This document shows positions 44,154 to 52,774 of a stretch of DNA of 64,000 bases, one piece after another (the first letter of the stretch is position 1; each line of letters starts with the position of its first letter). The notes under the pieces were generated by a model that saw only the letters and a list, made by a program, of their open reading frames with translations, was not told the origin of the DNA and made no database searches. Origin of the DNA: DASVUC01 sp038237225 (GTDB taxonomy: Bacteria; Planctomycetota; Phycisphaerae; Tepidisphaerales; Tepidisphaeraceae); contig JBBRYX010000023.1 of NCBI GenBank assembly GCA_038237225.1, positions 19,754 through 83,753 on the forward strand. Direction: 5' to 3'. The position numbers and the translations under genes are program-made.

Positions 44154-45230
44154 ATGCCTGGATGGTTAGCCGGAAGTCTCGCCCTTCCGATCGGCTTGAT
44201 CGTCTGCTGTTGCTGCGCGAGGGCGGCGGGGGATTCGATATGGGTCATCAGTCCTTCGGGAAAGGAAGTGGGGATTTCAGATTTGAGGATTGCTGGGGTG
44301 ACCGACGGAAGGCTCGGGTATGAGGATTCCGCCGGCAAACGAGGCCAGCGGGAGCTGAATCAAATCAATCGGATCGCGATGGATGATGAGCCCGCGCTCT
44401 CGGATGCCGAGCGCGCGTATGTCAACCGCAAATGGGAGGCCGCAGCCGATGGATATGAGAAGGCGCTCGCAGGCACCCGGCGGGAGTGGGTGAAAGCGTG
44501 GATCGCGCCGCGGCTGGTGGAGTCGGCAGAGAACAGTCACCGATTTGGGGCCGCCGTCGCGGGATATCTCGAACTGGTTCGGACGAACCCGGTCCGGGCT
44601 GAAACCAATGTGCCAACCGTCTTGGAAAACGATCGCAAGCCACTCGATGACGCGGTTGTCGCCGTGAATGCCGCGATGAGTGATTCACAACTGAACGCGC
44701 ACCAGCGGCAGTGCCTGATGAGTTTCCTGTTGGACATCCAGCGCGGTCGGCATGATCAGGCGGGGGTGGATCGGGTGATGGATCAAATGCTCAGAAGCGG
44801 GAACGCCGGCGCGGCACGCGCCGGCGTCCGCCGAAAGCTCGATGAAGTTTCCAAAGCGCTCGAAAAAGAAGATTGGAAGGCGGCGGTAGAACTAATCAAA
44901 ACCAACGATGAAATCTTCCGCGATCCGCGCGATCAGGCTGAGGCGATGTACTTCCTCGCCGACGCCGGAAGCGGATTGGCCGGCGAATCAAGTGAGCCGG
45001 CGGTTTGGAAAGATGCCGCGATCGCGTACATGCGCGTCGTCGCACATTTCAAGGATGTGCAAGGAGCGCCCTTCGTAGCGGCTTCGCTCTTGAAAACAGG
45101 CACGATCGAAGAGCGGCTCGGCGATGAACGCGGCGCAAGACGCATTTATGAGCAGGTTGCAACCCAGTTTGCGGACGGACCCGCGGGAGCCACCGCCAAG
45201 GCGAAGCTGGCGAGATTACAGAAGAAGTGA
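44154..45230 (+). CDS. Exported TPR-like protein of unknown function
   Basis: A 358-aa protein with an N-terminal signal (SLALPIGLIVCCCCARAAG). The first ~60 mature residues look beta-rich (WVISPSGKEVGISDLRIAG), like the start of planctomycete repeat proteins that precede a helical solenoid. From about residue 85 the sequence is helical with TPR-like units (KWEAAADGYEKALAGT, GARRIYEQVATQF). It starts 20 bp after tRNA-Leu and could be read from the same promoter. No specific role can be named. Confidence 0.7.
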   Translation: MPGWLAGSLALPIGLIVCCCCARAAGDSIWVISPSGKEVGISDLRIAGVTDGRLGYEDSAGKRGQRELNQINRIAMDDEPALSDAERAYVNRKWEAAADGYEKALAGTRREWVKAWIAPRLVESAENSHRFGAAVAGYLELVRTNPVRAETNVPTVLENDRKPLDDAVVAVNAAMSDSQLNAHQRQCLMSFLLDIQRGRHDQAGVDRVMDQMLRSGNAGAARAGVRRKLDEVSKALEKEDWKAAVELIKTNDEIFRDPRDQAEAMYFLADAGSGLAGESSEPAVWKDAAIAYMRVVAHFKDVQGAPFVAASLLKTGTIEERLGDERGARRIYEQVATQFADGPAGATAKAKLARLQKK

Positions 45231-45350
45231 AGTTTCCGTGCCGAGGGGATAGAATCTCGCACCCTTGAATTGGCGCTGCGAGAGATTGCCTATTGAATTC
45301 TCGCCGCTCTGCGCAATTCTGAATTTTGAAAATGGACTGAGCTGAACATC

Positions 45351-47315
45351 ATGAGAAAATTTCTGAAAGAATGGGGAAAGCAGATTCTGGCTGTGCTTTC
45401 GATCGCATTGATGATCGCTTTCGTGCTTCCCATGGGGATGAAGCAGGCCGGAGCGGGAAGCAACACGGTCGTTGGGTATGTCGGAAAAGAGAAGATCTAC
45501 GGCCAGGAGAAGCTCTCCGCGAGGCAATCGTGGGAGCTTCTGGAAAAGCAGAAGATCGACAGGGCGGGTCATTCGCTTGCGTTCGCGCTGCTCGGACCGA
45601 GCGCCGTCGCTCAGATCACGCTCCATCCCGATTTATTCCCGCTGTTGATGAAGGAAGCCCAGCAGATGGGCGTCGTGGTCAACAAGGACGAAGTCGAGAC
45701 TGTCGTGAGCAACGCGCTGCGCGGGCTCGACGATGAAGATCGGCTCGATCACTATCGGCGGGCAATTGCCGATGCGCTGCTGGTGCAGCGCGCCTTCCAA
45801 CGGGCGTCCAGCGTGGCGAAGGTGTCCGAACCGCTCAAGCGCGAATTTCTCGCGACGTATATGCAGGGCATCAGCGTCAATCTCGTGGAGTTTGATGCGG
45901 CCAAGTTCAAGGCCAAAGTCACGCCGCCCACAACGCAGCAGTTGACCGAGCAATTCAACAAGTACAAGGACGCCATCAAAGGCAACCCCGACGCGAAGAC
46001 CAACCCGTTCGGGTTCGGGTACAAGTACCCGAATCGCGTGAAGCTCCAGTACATCCAGATTCCGCGGCTCGAAGTTCGCAGAGTCATCGAGGCATCCAAG
46101 GACCCTCGCCGGTGGGATGTCGATTCGTACAAATACTATTCGCAGCACCAGGGCGAGTTTGCGACGACGCAGCCGACAAGTCAGCCCGCGAATCAGGCGT
46201 TCAGCCTGGACACGGTAAAGAAATCCCCGACCACAAGACCCTTCGACGAAGTGAAGGGGGATATCAAAAACCAGTTGATCGCAGCGGAGACGGAGAAGCT
46301 GCAAGCCGCTATCTACGAGAAGATCTCCGCGACCCTTGGCGGCGACTACATGGCATACAAGAGCGCGGCGGGCACTGGCGCCACGACCCAGGCAATTCCC
46401 ATGTCCGCGCCCGCGACGGGACCGGTGCCGGTTTCGTCAATGAAAGCGCCCTACAACAGTTTTGATTATCTAAAGGCGCTTGCCGCGCAGGTTCAGAGCG
46501 CCCACAAGGTGTTGCCGGCGGTGGTCTCGCTGAATGATCGCTACGTGACGCCACAGGAAGCCGTGAAGATCCCTGGCCTGGGCGAGGCGCTCGTCGGTCA
46601 GGAGGATCTCGGGACCTTTCTCGAGAGTTCCGTCGCCGCTTTCGTTCCGGCAGAACGCAGCGGCGACAGCGGCGTCCTCCACCGCATGCAGCCTTCATCC
46701 CCTTTGCGAGATACCGTGGGGAATATCTACGTCATCCGAATCACCGATGCGGATCCCTCGCATGCGCCCGCAACCTTGGCGGAGGTGCAGGATCGCGTTC
46801 GCGACGATCGTGTGGCGGCCGAGGCTTACCAACTCGCGCGCTCGCCCGCGGATAAGTTGCTGGGAGAGACGAAGGTGAACGGACTGAAATCAGCAGCCGC
46901 GCAATCCGCACTTCCCGTGATCACGACCGGCGTGTTCACAAATCGCCCCAATGCGCAGATCGGGAATTACCTCTTGCCCGAGGATGCCAAGGCTCAGTTC
47001 ATGGAAGGCGCATTCAAGTTGCTGAGCACGCCCCTGGCGCATCCCGGAGGACAGCCGGTGCGAGTGGTCGAGATGCCGTCCGCCGGCAAGCTCGCTGTCA
47101 CCGAGCTTGCAACGTTGGAACCGCTGTGGAATCAGCAGACCCAGCACGCCTTCGCCGATCAAGCGGCCAGCCAGCTTGCCCAGGAACAGGTCCACCTTTT
47201 CATGCAGTCCTGGTTCGACTGGAATTCCACCGTCGCCCGTCTCCAGTATCGGCCCGCGGCAGTCGACACCAAAGAGCCACAGGAACCCGGACCCATGCCG
47301 CCCCCAATTTTTTAA
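45351..47315 (+). CDS. Membrane-anchored SurA/PpiD-like periplasmic chaperone
   Basis: A 654-aa protein with one N-terminal membrane helix (residues ~12-30) then an extracytoplasmic part, the PpiD layout. The helical region around 80-180 (LFPLLMKEAQQMGVVVNKDE) is like the SurA/PpiD N-terminal chaperone domain. A middle stretch is Thr/Gln/Pro-rich (TTQPTSQPANQ). No clear parvulin prolyl-isomerase active-site pattern was found, so it may be a chaperone without isomerase activity. It is 120 bp after the TPR-like gene, on the same strand. Confidence 0.65.
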   Translation: MRKFLKEWGKQILAVLSIALMIAFVLPMGMKQAGAGSNTVVGYVGKEKIYGQEKLSARQSWELLEKQKIDRAGHSLAFALLGPSAVAQITLHPDLFPLLMKEAQQMGVVVNKDEVETVVSNALRGLDDEDRLDHYRRAIADALLVQRAFQRASSVAKVSEPLKREFLATYMQGISVNLVEFDAAKFKAKVTPPTTQQLTEQFNKYKDAIKGNPDAKTNPFGFGYKYPNRVKLQYIQIPRLEVRRVIEASKDPRRWDVDSYKYYSQHQGEFATTQPTSQPANQAFSLDTVKKSPTTRPFDEVKGDIKNQLIAAETEKLQAAIYEKISATLGGDYMAYKSAAGTGATTQAIPMSAPATGPVPVSSMKAPYNSFDYLKALAAQVQSAHKVLPAVVSLNDRYVTPQEAVKIPGLGEALVGQEDLGTFLESSVAAFVPAERSGDSGVLHRMQPSSPLRDTVGNIYVIRITDADPSHAPATLAEVQDRVRDDRVAAEAYQLARSPADKLLGETKVNGLKSAAAQSALPVITTGVFTNRPNAQIGNYLLPEDAKAQFMEGAFKLLSTPLAHPGGQPVRVVEMPSAGKLAVTELATLEPLWNQQTQHAFADQAASQLAQEQVHLFMQSWFDWNSTVARLQYRPAAVDTKEPQEPGPMPPPIF

Positions 47316-47430
47316 TTGCTCGTGTTACGGATCACCGATCCGAAGAAGCGCGCGCCAAACAATCTGTACTTCCCCGTCCGACCGCTCTGGGTGCGTGACA
47401 ATTCTGGCGGCTAAAAGCGTTGCGTCGAAG

Positions 47431-47569
47431 CACGAAATCCGAAGCCCGAAATCCGAAACAAATCCCAAGCACGAAGAAGAAATTGCCAAAACGGTTTGTT
47501 TGGAGCATTTCCGCTTCAGTCATTCGTGCTTGTTTCGGATTTCGTGCTTCGGATTTCGGATTTTTCCGC
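47431..47569. repeat. Long inverted repeat built of (c)gaaatccgaa units
   Basis: Left arm 47431-47475 (cacgaaatccgaagcccgaa and onward) pairs with right arm 47523-47569 (ttcgtgcttgtttcggattt and onward) around a 47-bp loop. The arms contain short direct repeats of gaaatccgaa. It takes up the middle of the 345-bp gap between the chaperone gene and tRNA-Lys, in which no gene is seen. Confidence 0.8.
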
Positions 47570-47660
47570 CACAAGCGTCCTCCGCCAAAACTGTCACGCA
47601 CCCGACCGCTCCCTCCGCCTTGACAATGTAGGAACGTCACCGCTACATTCCATCAACGTC

Positions 47661-47733
<73 letters not shown>

Positions 47734-47868
47734 TTCACGGATCGTATAGCCGTCGCCAGCGGCACCCCAATTCGCACTTCAAATCAGCGAGTGGCCGCAG
47801 CCGTGCCGAAGCGGCGGGACACCCTGCGTTTTCCGACGTGGGCGATACCCTGTTGGCCGGAATGAGCG

Positions 47869-48130
47869 ATGGACTATCGGGTCACCACTCATGCCGAACA
47901 AGAGTGCCTTCGTCGGTCGATTCCGCGGGCGGTGCGGGATGAGGTGGTGCGCCAACCCTCAGCAGACTGTTCCGCAGCGGCCGGGGCGCAAGGCGTACCA
48001 ATCGCAAGTGGACTTCGGCGAAGGTAAGATCAGGCTCGTGCGCGCGATCGTCGAGGCCAAGCAAGAGCCTGCGGTGGTGACCACCGTTCATCGAACGAGC
48101 AAAATCGAGAAGTATTGGAGTCGTCCATGA
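47869..48130 (+). pseudogene. DUF4258 protein, frameshifted
   Basis: Frame 1 reads MDYRVTTHAEQECLRRSIPR... to about 47945; the continuation with family character (PQQTVPQRPGRKAYQSQVDF, then RLVRAIVEAKQEPAVVTTVHR) is in the +1 frame to the TGA at 48128-48130. One indel near 47945-47955 would restore a ~85-aa DUF4258 protein. Such proteins are often encoded directly before DUF2283 partners in toxin-antitoxin-like pairs, as here (ATGA overlap with the next gene). Confidence 0.75.
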
Positions 48131-48261
48131 AAGTGACCTATGACACGGAAACCGATATCGTGCGGGTGTTGTTCAGCAACGCGGCGATCGAGGAGAGCGA
48201 TGAGGGCAAGCCCGGCGTGATCCTCGACTACGACAAGGATCGATCCGCTCGTCGCGGCTGA
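48127..48261 (+). pseudogene. DUF2283 protein, truncated
   Basis: Forty-four codons starting MKVTYDTETDIVRVLFSNAA and reaching GKPGVILDYDKD, the first two thirds of a DUF2283 domain. It then runs into unrelated sequence (RSARRG) and stops. The 3' third is replaced by a DUF4160 fragment, so a deletion joined two neighbouring gene pairs. Its start overlaps the DUF4258 stop. Confidence 0.75.
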
Positions 48262-48365
48262 AGCTTGTGCAGGCGTGGGTGGAAATCCACCAGGAAGAAT
48301 TGATGGCCAACTGGAAGCTGGCCGTGAATGGCGAGAAAGTGTTCCGCATCGAGCCGCTGAAATAG
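48246..48365 (+). pseudogene. C-terminal fragment of a DUF4160 protein
   Basis: In the frame ending at the TAG 48363-48365 the sequence reads RLKLVQAWVEIHQEELMANW then KLAVNGEKVFRIEPLK, the highly conserved end of DUF4160 proteins. The N-terminal half is missing, removed with the end of the DUF2283 gene. DUF4160 and DUF2442 genes typically form a pair, and an intact DUF2442 gene follows 8 bp later. Confidence 0.78.
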
Positions 48366-48373
48366 GAGTCGCC

Positions 48374-48643
48374 ATGATGATCAAGGTCACCGCGGTCAAA
48401 GCGCTGGACAGTTTCCACTTGGAGCTGACTTTCAACACCGGTGAAACACGTTTGTTCGATGTCACTCCTTATCTGAATAAGGGCATTTTCACGGAACTGC
48501 GCGAACCATCCTATTTTCGTTCGGTCCGACTGGCATTCGGAAGCGTCGCCTGGCCCAACGAGCAGGACTTTGGCCCGGAGTCGCTCTATGTCGAGTCGCG
48601 TCCTCTGGCAGATCCAGCCGAGCAGGTGACCAAGGTCGGATAG
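48374..48643 (+). CDS. DUF2442 protein (orphan partner of a DUF4160/DUF2442 pair)
   Basis: An 89-aa protein starting MMIKVTAVKALDSFHLELTF with a GGAG site 7 nt upstream. The DUF2442 pattern F-x-x-G-E-x-R-x-F-D-V-x-P-Y-L, then VAWPNEQDFGPESLY, is complete. DUF2442 members bind DNA and serve as putative antitoxins to DUF4160. Its partner is broken, so it is the only intact gene left in the island. It is followed 12 bp later by the Res pseudogene. Confidence 0.82.
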   Translation: MMIKVTAVKALDSFHLELTFNTGETRLFDVTPYLNKGIFTELREPSYFRSVRLAFGSVAWPNEQDFGPESLYVESRPLADPAEQVTKVG

Positions 48644-48655
48644 AGGGGGACGAGC

Positions 48656-49322
48656 GTGTTTGAACTCAAGGAATATCAGAAGGATTGCGTCGCGGCCCTC
48701 ACCCGCTACCTGAAGCGCTGCAACGACGTGGGGCCGAAGGTCGCTTTCGTTGAGCAGGCGGAACATCCCTACAACGCCGTGAGCATCCGTACCGAAAGGC
48801 GCTGGACGAGGCGTTCCAATCCGTGTCAGTCATGGAATTGAGTGATGCCCTGTATCTCACCCCGGCGACGTTGCAGGGCGACACGGTGATCGTGGTGACG
48901 ACGCTTGCGTCGATGCGCGTCAACGCCACCGAAGGCCGCAAGGTGTATGGCACCAACGGCCAACTCATGGCCCACTTCGGAGATCTTACTGAGGCGCAGA
49001 AGGCATACCTTGAAAAGATTCCCGGCACGGAAACGCTGGCATACAGCTTGGCCAACGTGTTCAGGCTTCACCGGCCGATCGTCATCATGGACGAGGCGCA
49101 CAACGCTCGCACCGTATTGACGTGGGAATCACTGGCGCGGTTCGGGCCATCGTGCATCATCGAGTTCACCGCCACACCAGACCAGGAGCGGCAGACCCAC
49201 AGCAACGTGCTGTACAGCGTGCCGGCAGCGGAGTTGAAAGCCGAACACATGGTCAAGCTGCCCGATTCGCCTGACGACTCGCCCGCAGTGGAAAGAGACC
49301 ATCGCAAGGGCAAAATCGCTAG
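48656..49322 (+). pseudogene. Type III restriction enzyme Res subunit, deleted and truncated
   Basis: A GTG start gives MFELKEYQKDCVAALTRYLK and EQAEHPYN, the start of Res-type helicases. At about 48778-48790 the frame changes and homology resumes at HPYRKALDEAF, SVMELSDALYLTPATLQGD. The part in between, which should hold the Walker A G-G-G-K-T, is missing. The two junction sites both encode HPY, so a short-homology deletion is likely. Motif II is IMDEAHNART and motif III is FTATP. The frame decays at the att remnant near 49322. No Mod subunit is present. Confidence 0.8.
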
Positions 49323-49341
49323 TCTTAATCGGCGGGTTCTA

Positions 49342-49578
49342 TATCACTGTGCAAGAGCACGCGCCGTTCGTTGCATCCTGAGAGGTTGTGACCTTTTCAA
49401 CAGTAGCATGGGCGTCTCGCCCATGTTCTTCAGAAAAACATGGGCGAGACGCCCATGCTACTACTAAAAATTCACAACCTCTGAGGTACTCAGAAGGATC
49501 TGCCTGGTGAGCAATTCAGGCCAGATCCTTCGGAGTACCTCAGGATGACAATCAGCGCCGAATCATGCACAGTCATTT
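49342..49578. mobile_element. Family B palindromic element with nested MITE-like insertion
   Basis: Outer ends are near-complementary (left actgtgcaagagc..., right ...catgcacagtcatt). The internal arms 49482-49502 and 49522-49542 pair with one mismatch (tgaggtactcagaaggatct and its complement). The left arm is interrupted at TGA by a 100-bp element. Its right 41 bp match 30917-30957. Confidence 0.75.
49382..49481. mobile_element. MITE-like element carrying the family A palindrome (copy 1)
   Basis: A 100-bp insertion with perfect 10-bp terminal inverted repeats (GAGGTTGTGA) flanked on both sides by TGA, consistent with a 3-bp TNA target duplication. Inside lie the two 23-bp arms 49403-49425 and 49439-49461 of palindrome family A. 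Removing it with one TGA restores the paired arm of the surrounding family B element. It has no coding capacity. Confidence 0.78.
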
Positions 49579-49637
49579 AGGTCCAAGTCCTGGATGGCGC
49601 ATTTGCCCGGAAAAACCGGGTGAAAACCAACGAAATG

Positions 49638-49662
49638 AGGCTCCGGAAACGGGGCTTTTTTT
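49638..49662 (+). terminator. Probable original tRNA-Lys terminator
   Basis: Stem aggctccg / cggggctt (with G-T pairs) around a GAAA tetraloop, followed by a run of T. It lies 37 bp past the duplicated tRNA 3' end, where the terminator of tRNA-Lys would have been before the island entered. A small hairpin cccggaaaaaccggg precedes it. Confidence 0.72.
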
Positions 49663-49917
49663 GTTGCGCAACTTCTTCTTGTCGATGGGGTGTCGTATCC
49701 CAGCCTCCGCTGATGTAGATGTTCCCATGCTGGGTGTCGTCACCTGGGAATGAAGGTCATGAAGAACGGCGCAACACACCCGTGCGGTATCCAGCACCCC
49801 GAAACGCCGTCGCGCATCTTCGTCGGGTACGCGAAAGTAACCTGATGGGTTATTGGACCGTCACGAAAAACCCCAACACGTAGATTCGAGAGTAGTCGCG
49901 CGTAGAATGACCCGCCC
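49663..49917. other. Intergenic region before the GH57 gene
   Basis: No gene, tRNA or strong hairpin was recognised in these 255 bp. They should hold the promoter of the GH57 gene, but no clear elements were seen. Confidence 0.4.
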
Positions 49918-51093
49918 ATGGCTTCGGTTTGTTTTTACTTTCAGGTCCACCAGCCGTTCCGTCTTCGCCGTTATTCCGTCTTTGACACGGATCGTCACTA
50001 CTTCGACGACCACAAGAACGCCGAGATCACCCGCAAGGTCGCGCACAAGTGTTACCTCCCCGCCAACCGGATGCTGCTCGAGACCATCCGCGCTCACGAA
50101 GGCCGCTTCCGCGTAGCCTTCTCCATCACTGGCGTAGCTCTCGAGCAATTCGAAAAATACGTCCCCGAGGTGATGGATACTTTCCAGGAACTCGCCGCAA
50201 CCAACTGCGTCGAGTTCCTCTCGGAAACCTATCATCACTCTCTCTCCTTCCTTTATTCAAGAGAAGAATTCCGCGCCCAGGTCGACCTCCACCGCCAAAA
50301 GATCAAGGACCTCTTCAACCAGGAACCCCGTGTCTTTCGCAACACGGAGCTCATCTACAACAACGATCTGTCCCACTTCGTAAGTCACATGGGCTACGAC
50401 GGTATCCTCGCGGAGGGCGCGGATCATATTCTGGGATACCGCTCCCCGAATTATGTTTACCGCCCACCGCACTCGTCCAAGTTAAAGTTGCTGTTGAAGA
50501 ACTATCGCCTGAGCGATGACATCGCGTTTCGCTTCAGCAATCGGAGCTGGGAGCAGTGGCCCCTGACCGCGGAAAAATTCGCGCGATGGGTCAACCAGAT
50601 CAACGGCAATGGCTTCACCTGCAACCTGTTCATGGACTACGAGACCTTCGGCGAGCATCAGTGGGCCGACACCGGAATCTTCGATTTCATCCGCCATCTG
50701 CCGGGAGAGATCTTGAAACACCCCGACAACAGCTTCGTCACGCCAAGCCAGTTGGTGGACAAGTTTGAGCCGGTGGGGGAGATCGATGTTCCGCACATGA
50801 TTTCCTGGGCCGACACCGAACGCGATCTCTCCGCATGGCTTGGCAACGCCATGCAGTCCAACGCGCTTCATGAGTTGTATAAGCTGGAAGATCCCCTCAA
50901 GGAAAAGGGCGATGAAGAGCTGCTTGCCGACTGGCGCAACCTGACCACCTCCGACCACTTCTATTACATGTGCACCAAGCACTGGTCCGACGGCGATGTC
51001 CACAAGTATTTCTCGCCCTACGAGAGCCCTTATGACAGCTATATCAATTTCATGAACGTGCTGGATAACGTGCAGTCGCGGCTTCGGGAGTAA
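49918..51093 (+). CDS. Glycoside hydrolase family 57 (alpha-amylase/glucanotransferase type)
   Basis: A 391-aa cytoplasmic enzyme on alpha-glucans such as glycogen or maltodextrin. The N-terminal strand VCFYFQVHQPFRLR holds the H-Q-P motif; the nucleophile is E144 in FRNTELIYNN and the acid/base D240 in FMDYETFGEHQW; WADTERDLSAW near 295-305 is the fifth conserved region. Its length fits short GH57 members rather than long 4-alpha-glucanotransferases. No signal peptide. Confidence 0.93.
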   Translation: MASVCFYFQVHQPFRLRRYSVFDTDRHYFDDHKNAEITRKVAHKCYLPANRMLLETIRAHEGRFRVAFSITGVALEQFEKYVPEVMDTFQELAATNCVEFLSETYHHSLSFLYSREEFRAQVDLHRQKIKDLFNQEPRVFRNTELIYNNDLSHFVSHMGYDGILAEGADHILGYRSPNYVYRPPHSSKLKLLLKNYRLSDDIAFRFSNRSWEQWPLTAEKFARWVNQINGNGFTCNLFMDYETFGEHQWADTGIFDFIRHLPGEILKHPDNSFVTPSQLVDKFEPVGEIDVPHMISWADTERDLSAWLGNAMQSNALHELYKLEDPLKEKGDEELLADWRNLTTSDHFYYMCTKHWSDGDVHKYFSPYESPYDSYINFMNVLDNVQSRLRE

Positions 51094-51166
51094 TTTCACC
51101 TTCCGGTGTAACTTTTGAGCGGGAATAACCCACTCTTTCAGCAGAACGGGCAAATCTGGAGCTTCA

Positions 51167-52774
51167 TTGCAACGACAACGTATTACCGGCGGGTCGGGCC
51201 ATATTCTCGAGCCGCTTGAGCCCCGGCAGCACTTTGCGGCCGGCACGGGATTGGCCGGAACTTATTATAACAACACCAACTTTACCGGCAAATCCGTCAC
51301 CCGCTTCGATGCCAGGATCTATTACGACTTCACCAAAAGCCCACCACCCGCAGGCGTGACGCCGTCGACTTATTCCGTGCGATGGAACGCCTCCATCCGC
51401 CCCGCATTTTCAGAAACCTACACGTTCTACACCAAGAGCGATGAAGGCATCCGAGTGTGGGTCAATCACAAGCTCCTCATCGACAACTGGAAACCGCACG
51501 CGCTCACGGAAAACTCCGGCTCCATCGCGCTGAGCGCCGGCCAGAAGTACGACCTTCAGGTCGAATACTTCAACAACACCGGCCCCGCCGCCGCGCAGCT
51601 CTGGTGGAGCAGTCCAAGCGTCGCAAAATCAGTCGTGCCCACGAGCCGGCTCTTCCCGCGCAAATCCAACGTGAAGGATCAGATCGATCACGCGTTCACC
51701 TTCGCCGAAGCGCAAGTCACCAAAGCATTCGCTCAAGTCGGCAAGACCTCTGTAGATCCCTACGACAATGCCACGACCCCAACCGCCTGGACCACCACCG
51801 GCCCAGACGCCTGGACCTCCGGCTTTTTTCCCGGCGCCATGTGGCAGATCTACTCCCACAACACAAAAAAATCCTGGCGGCTGAACGCAACCGCCTGGAC
51901 CCGCCCCATCGGCCCTTTCGCCAAAAACGGCGACGACATCGGCTTCCGAATTTGGTCCAGCTTCTTTCCCACCGCAAGTTCCACCAGGCGTTCCTCCGAC
52001 AAGCAGGTGCTGATCGCCGCCGCCAACGCAAAGCTCGCCAACTGGAACCCCCAACTTGGCATGTTCGAAACCGCGCCAGGCAGCAGCACCACATCCAGCA
52101 CCGTACAGGTGGTGATCGACCAGGCCATGGATATGGAACTCTTGTGGTGGACTTCCAAAGAAACCGGGAACAACGACTATCGCGACAAGGCCGAGGCCCA
52201 TCTTCTGAAACTCGCGCGAAACCAGATCCGCTCCGACGGCTCAGTCATGCAATTGGGCTTGTACTTCCGCAGCACCGGTTTGTTCTCCGGACCCGGCAAC
52301 AAGCAGGGCGCCGCCGCCACCAGTACCTGGTCGCGCGGCCAGGCATGGGCCATCCATGCGTACACCACCGCGTACCAGCAAACGTCCAACCCCGCGTTCC
52401 TGAACCTCGCAAGAAAAGTCGCCAATTACTGGGTCAGCAACGTCCCCGCCGATGGCGTGCCTTATTGGGATTTCAACGCCCCAGGAATTCCCAACACATA
52501 TCGCGACACCTCCGCTGCCGCAGTTGCCGCCAGCGGTCTCACGCTTCTCAGTCAGATCGCCCCTAATTCTTCCGATAAGGACGTCTTCAAGACAACCGCC
52601 GCCGTCACCCTCTCCAGTTTGCTCTCCAGAACCTATTTCGCCGAAGATGCCGCCAGCCCCGGTTTGCTTCTTCATGGCGCGCACTGGGTCGCTAAAAAAC
52701 AGGTCGATCGCACCCTGATCTATGGCGACTACTATCTTCTGCAAGCGATGAACCGATACCTTGCGACCGTTTGA
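51167..52774 (+). CDS. Secreted PA14 - GH88-like unsaturated glucuronyl hydrolase
   Basis: A 535-aa protein from a TTG start with TGGAG upstream. The N-terminus holds the planctomycete-type signature LEPLEPRQHFAAG. A PA14 domain covers ~28-165 (GLAGTYYNNTNFTGKS, FYTKSDEGIRVWVN, LQVEYFNNTG). The (alpha/alpha)6 barrel from ~185 has TSGFFPGAMWQIY, D257-like NGDDIGFRIWSSF, DQAMDMELLWW and SRGQAWAIHAYT, all GH88 features. GH88 enzymes hydrolyse unsaturated uronic ends made by polysaccharide lyases. The PA14 domain probably binds the glycan. Confidence 0.9.
   Translation: MQRQRITGGSGHILEPLEPRQHFAAGTGLAGTYYNNTNFTGKSVTRFDARIYYDFTKSPPPAGVTPSTYSVRWNASIRPAFSETYTFYTKSDEGIRVWVNHKLLIDNWKPHALTENSGSIALSAGQKYDLQVEYFNNTGPAAAQLWWSSPSVAKSVVPTSRLFPRKSNVKDQIDHAFTFAEAQVTKAFAQVGKTSVDPYDNATTPTAWTTTGPDAWTSGFFPGAMWQIYSHNTKKSWRLNATAWTRPIGPFAKNGDDIGFRIWSSFFPTASSTRRSSDKQVLIAAANAKLANWNPQLGMFETAPGSSTTSSTVQVVIDQAMDMELLWWTSKETGNNDYRDKAEAHLLKLARNQIRSDGSVMQLGLYFRSTGLFSGPGNKQGAAATSTWSRGQAWAIHAYTTAYQQTSNPAFLNLARKVANYWVSNVPADGVPYWDFNAPGIPNTYRDTSAAAVAASGLTLLSQIAPNSSDKDVFKTTAAVTLSSLLSRTYFAEDAASPGLLLHGAHWVAKKQVDRTLIYGDYYLLQAMNRYLATV

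Larger units (their letters stand above)
47734..49601. mobile_element. Decayed genomic island integrated in tRNA-Lys
   Basis: A 1.87-kb segment bounded by tRNA-Lys and a duplicated tRNA 3' half. It holds only broken or orphan genes: DUF4258, DUF2283, DUF4160 pieces, one intact DUF2442 gene and a deleted type III restriction gene. No integrase is left. The first 135 bp (47734-47868) show no recognisable gene. Confidence 0.75.
49323..49601 (+). other. attR: 3' half of tRNA-Lys, split by an inserted palindromic element
   Basis: Piece 1 (49323-49341) reads tcttaatcggcgggttcta, 17 of 19 matches to tRNA-Lys from the anticodon loop. Piece 2 (49579-49601) matches the T-arm and acceptor end at 22 of 23. 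The two pieces abut in the tRNA, so the 237 bp between them were inserted later. Confidence 0.75.

Noticed and set aside
47332..47640. Small hypothetical proteins in the gap before tRNA-Lys
   Set aside because: The frames are translations of the gaaatccgaa inverted repeat and have no start or ribosome site of quality.
48127..48643. An active toxin-antitoxin locus
   Set aside because: Only the DUF2442 gene is intact; its DUF4160 partner and the DUF2283/DUF4258 pair are broken.
48656..49322. A new stand-alone helicase
   Set aside because: The missing Walker A and the frame change at an HPY-coding junction show it to be a deleted type III Res gene.
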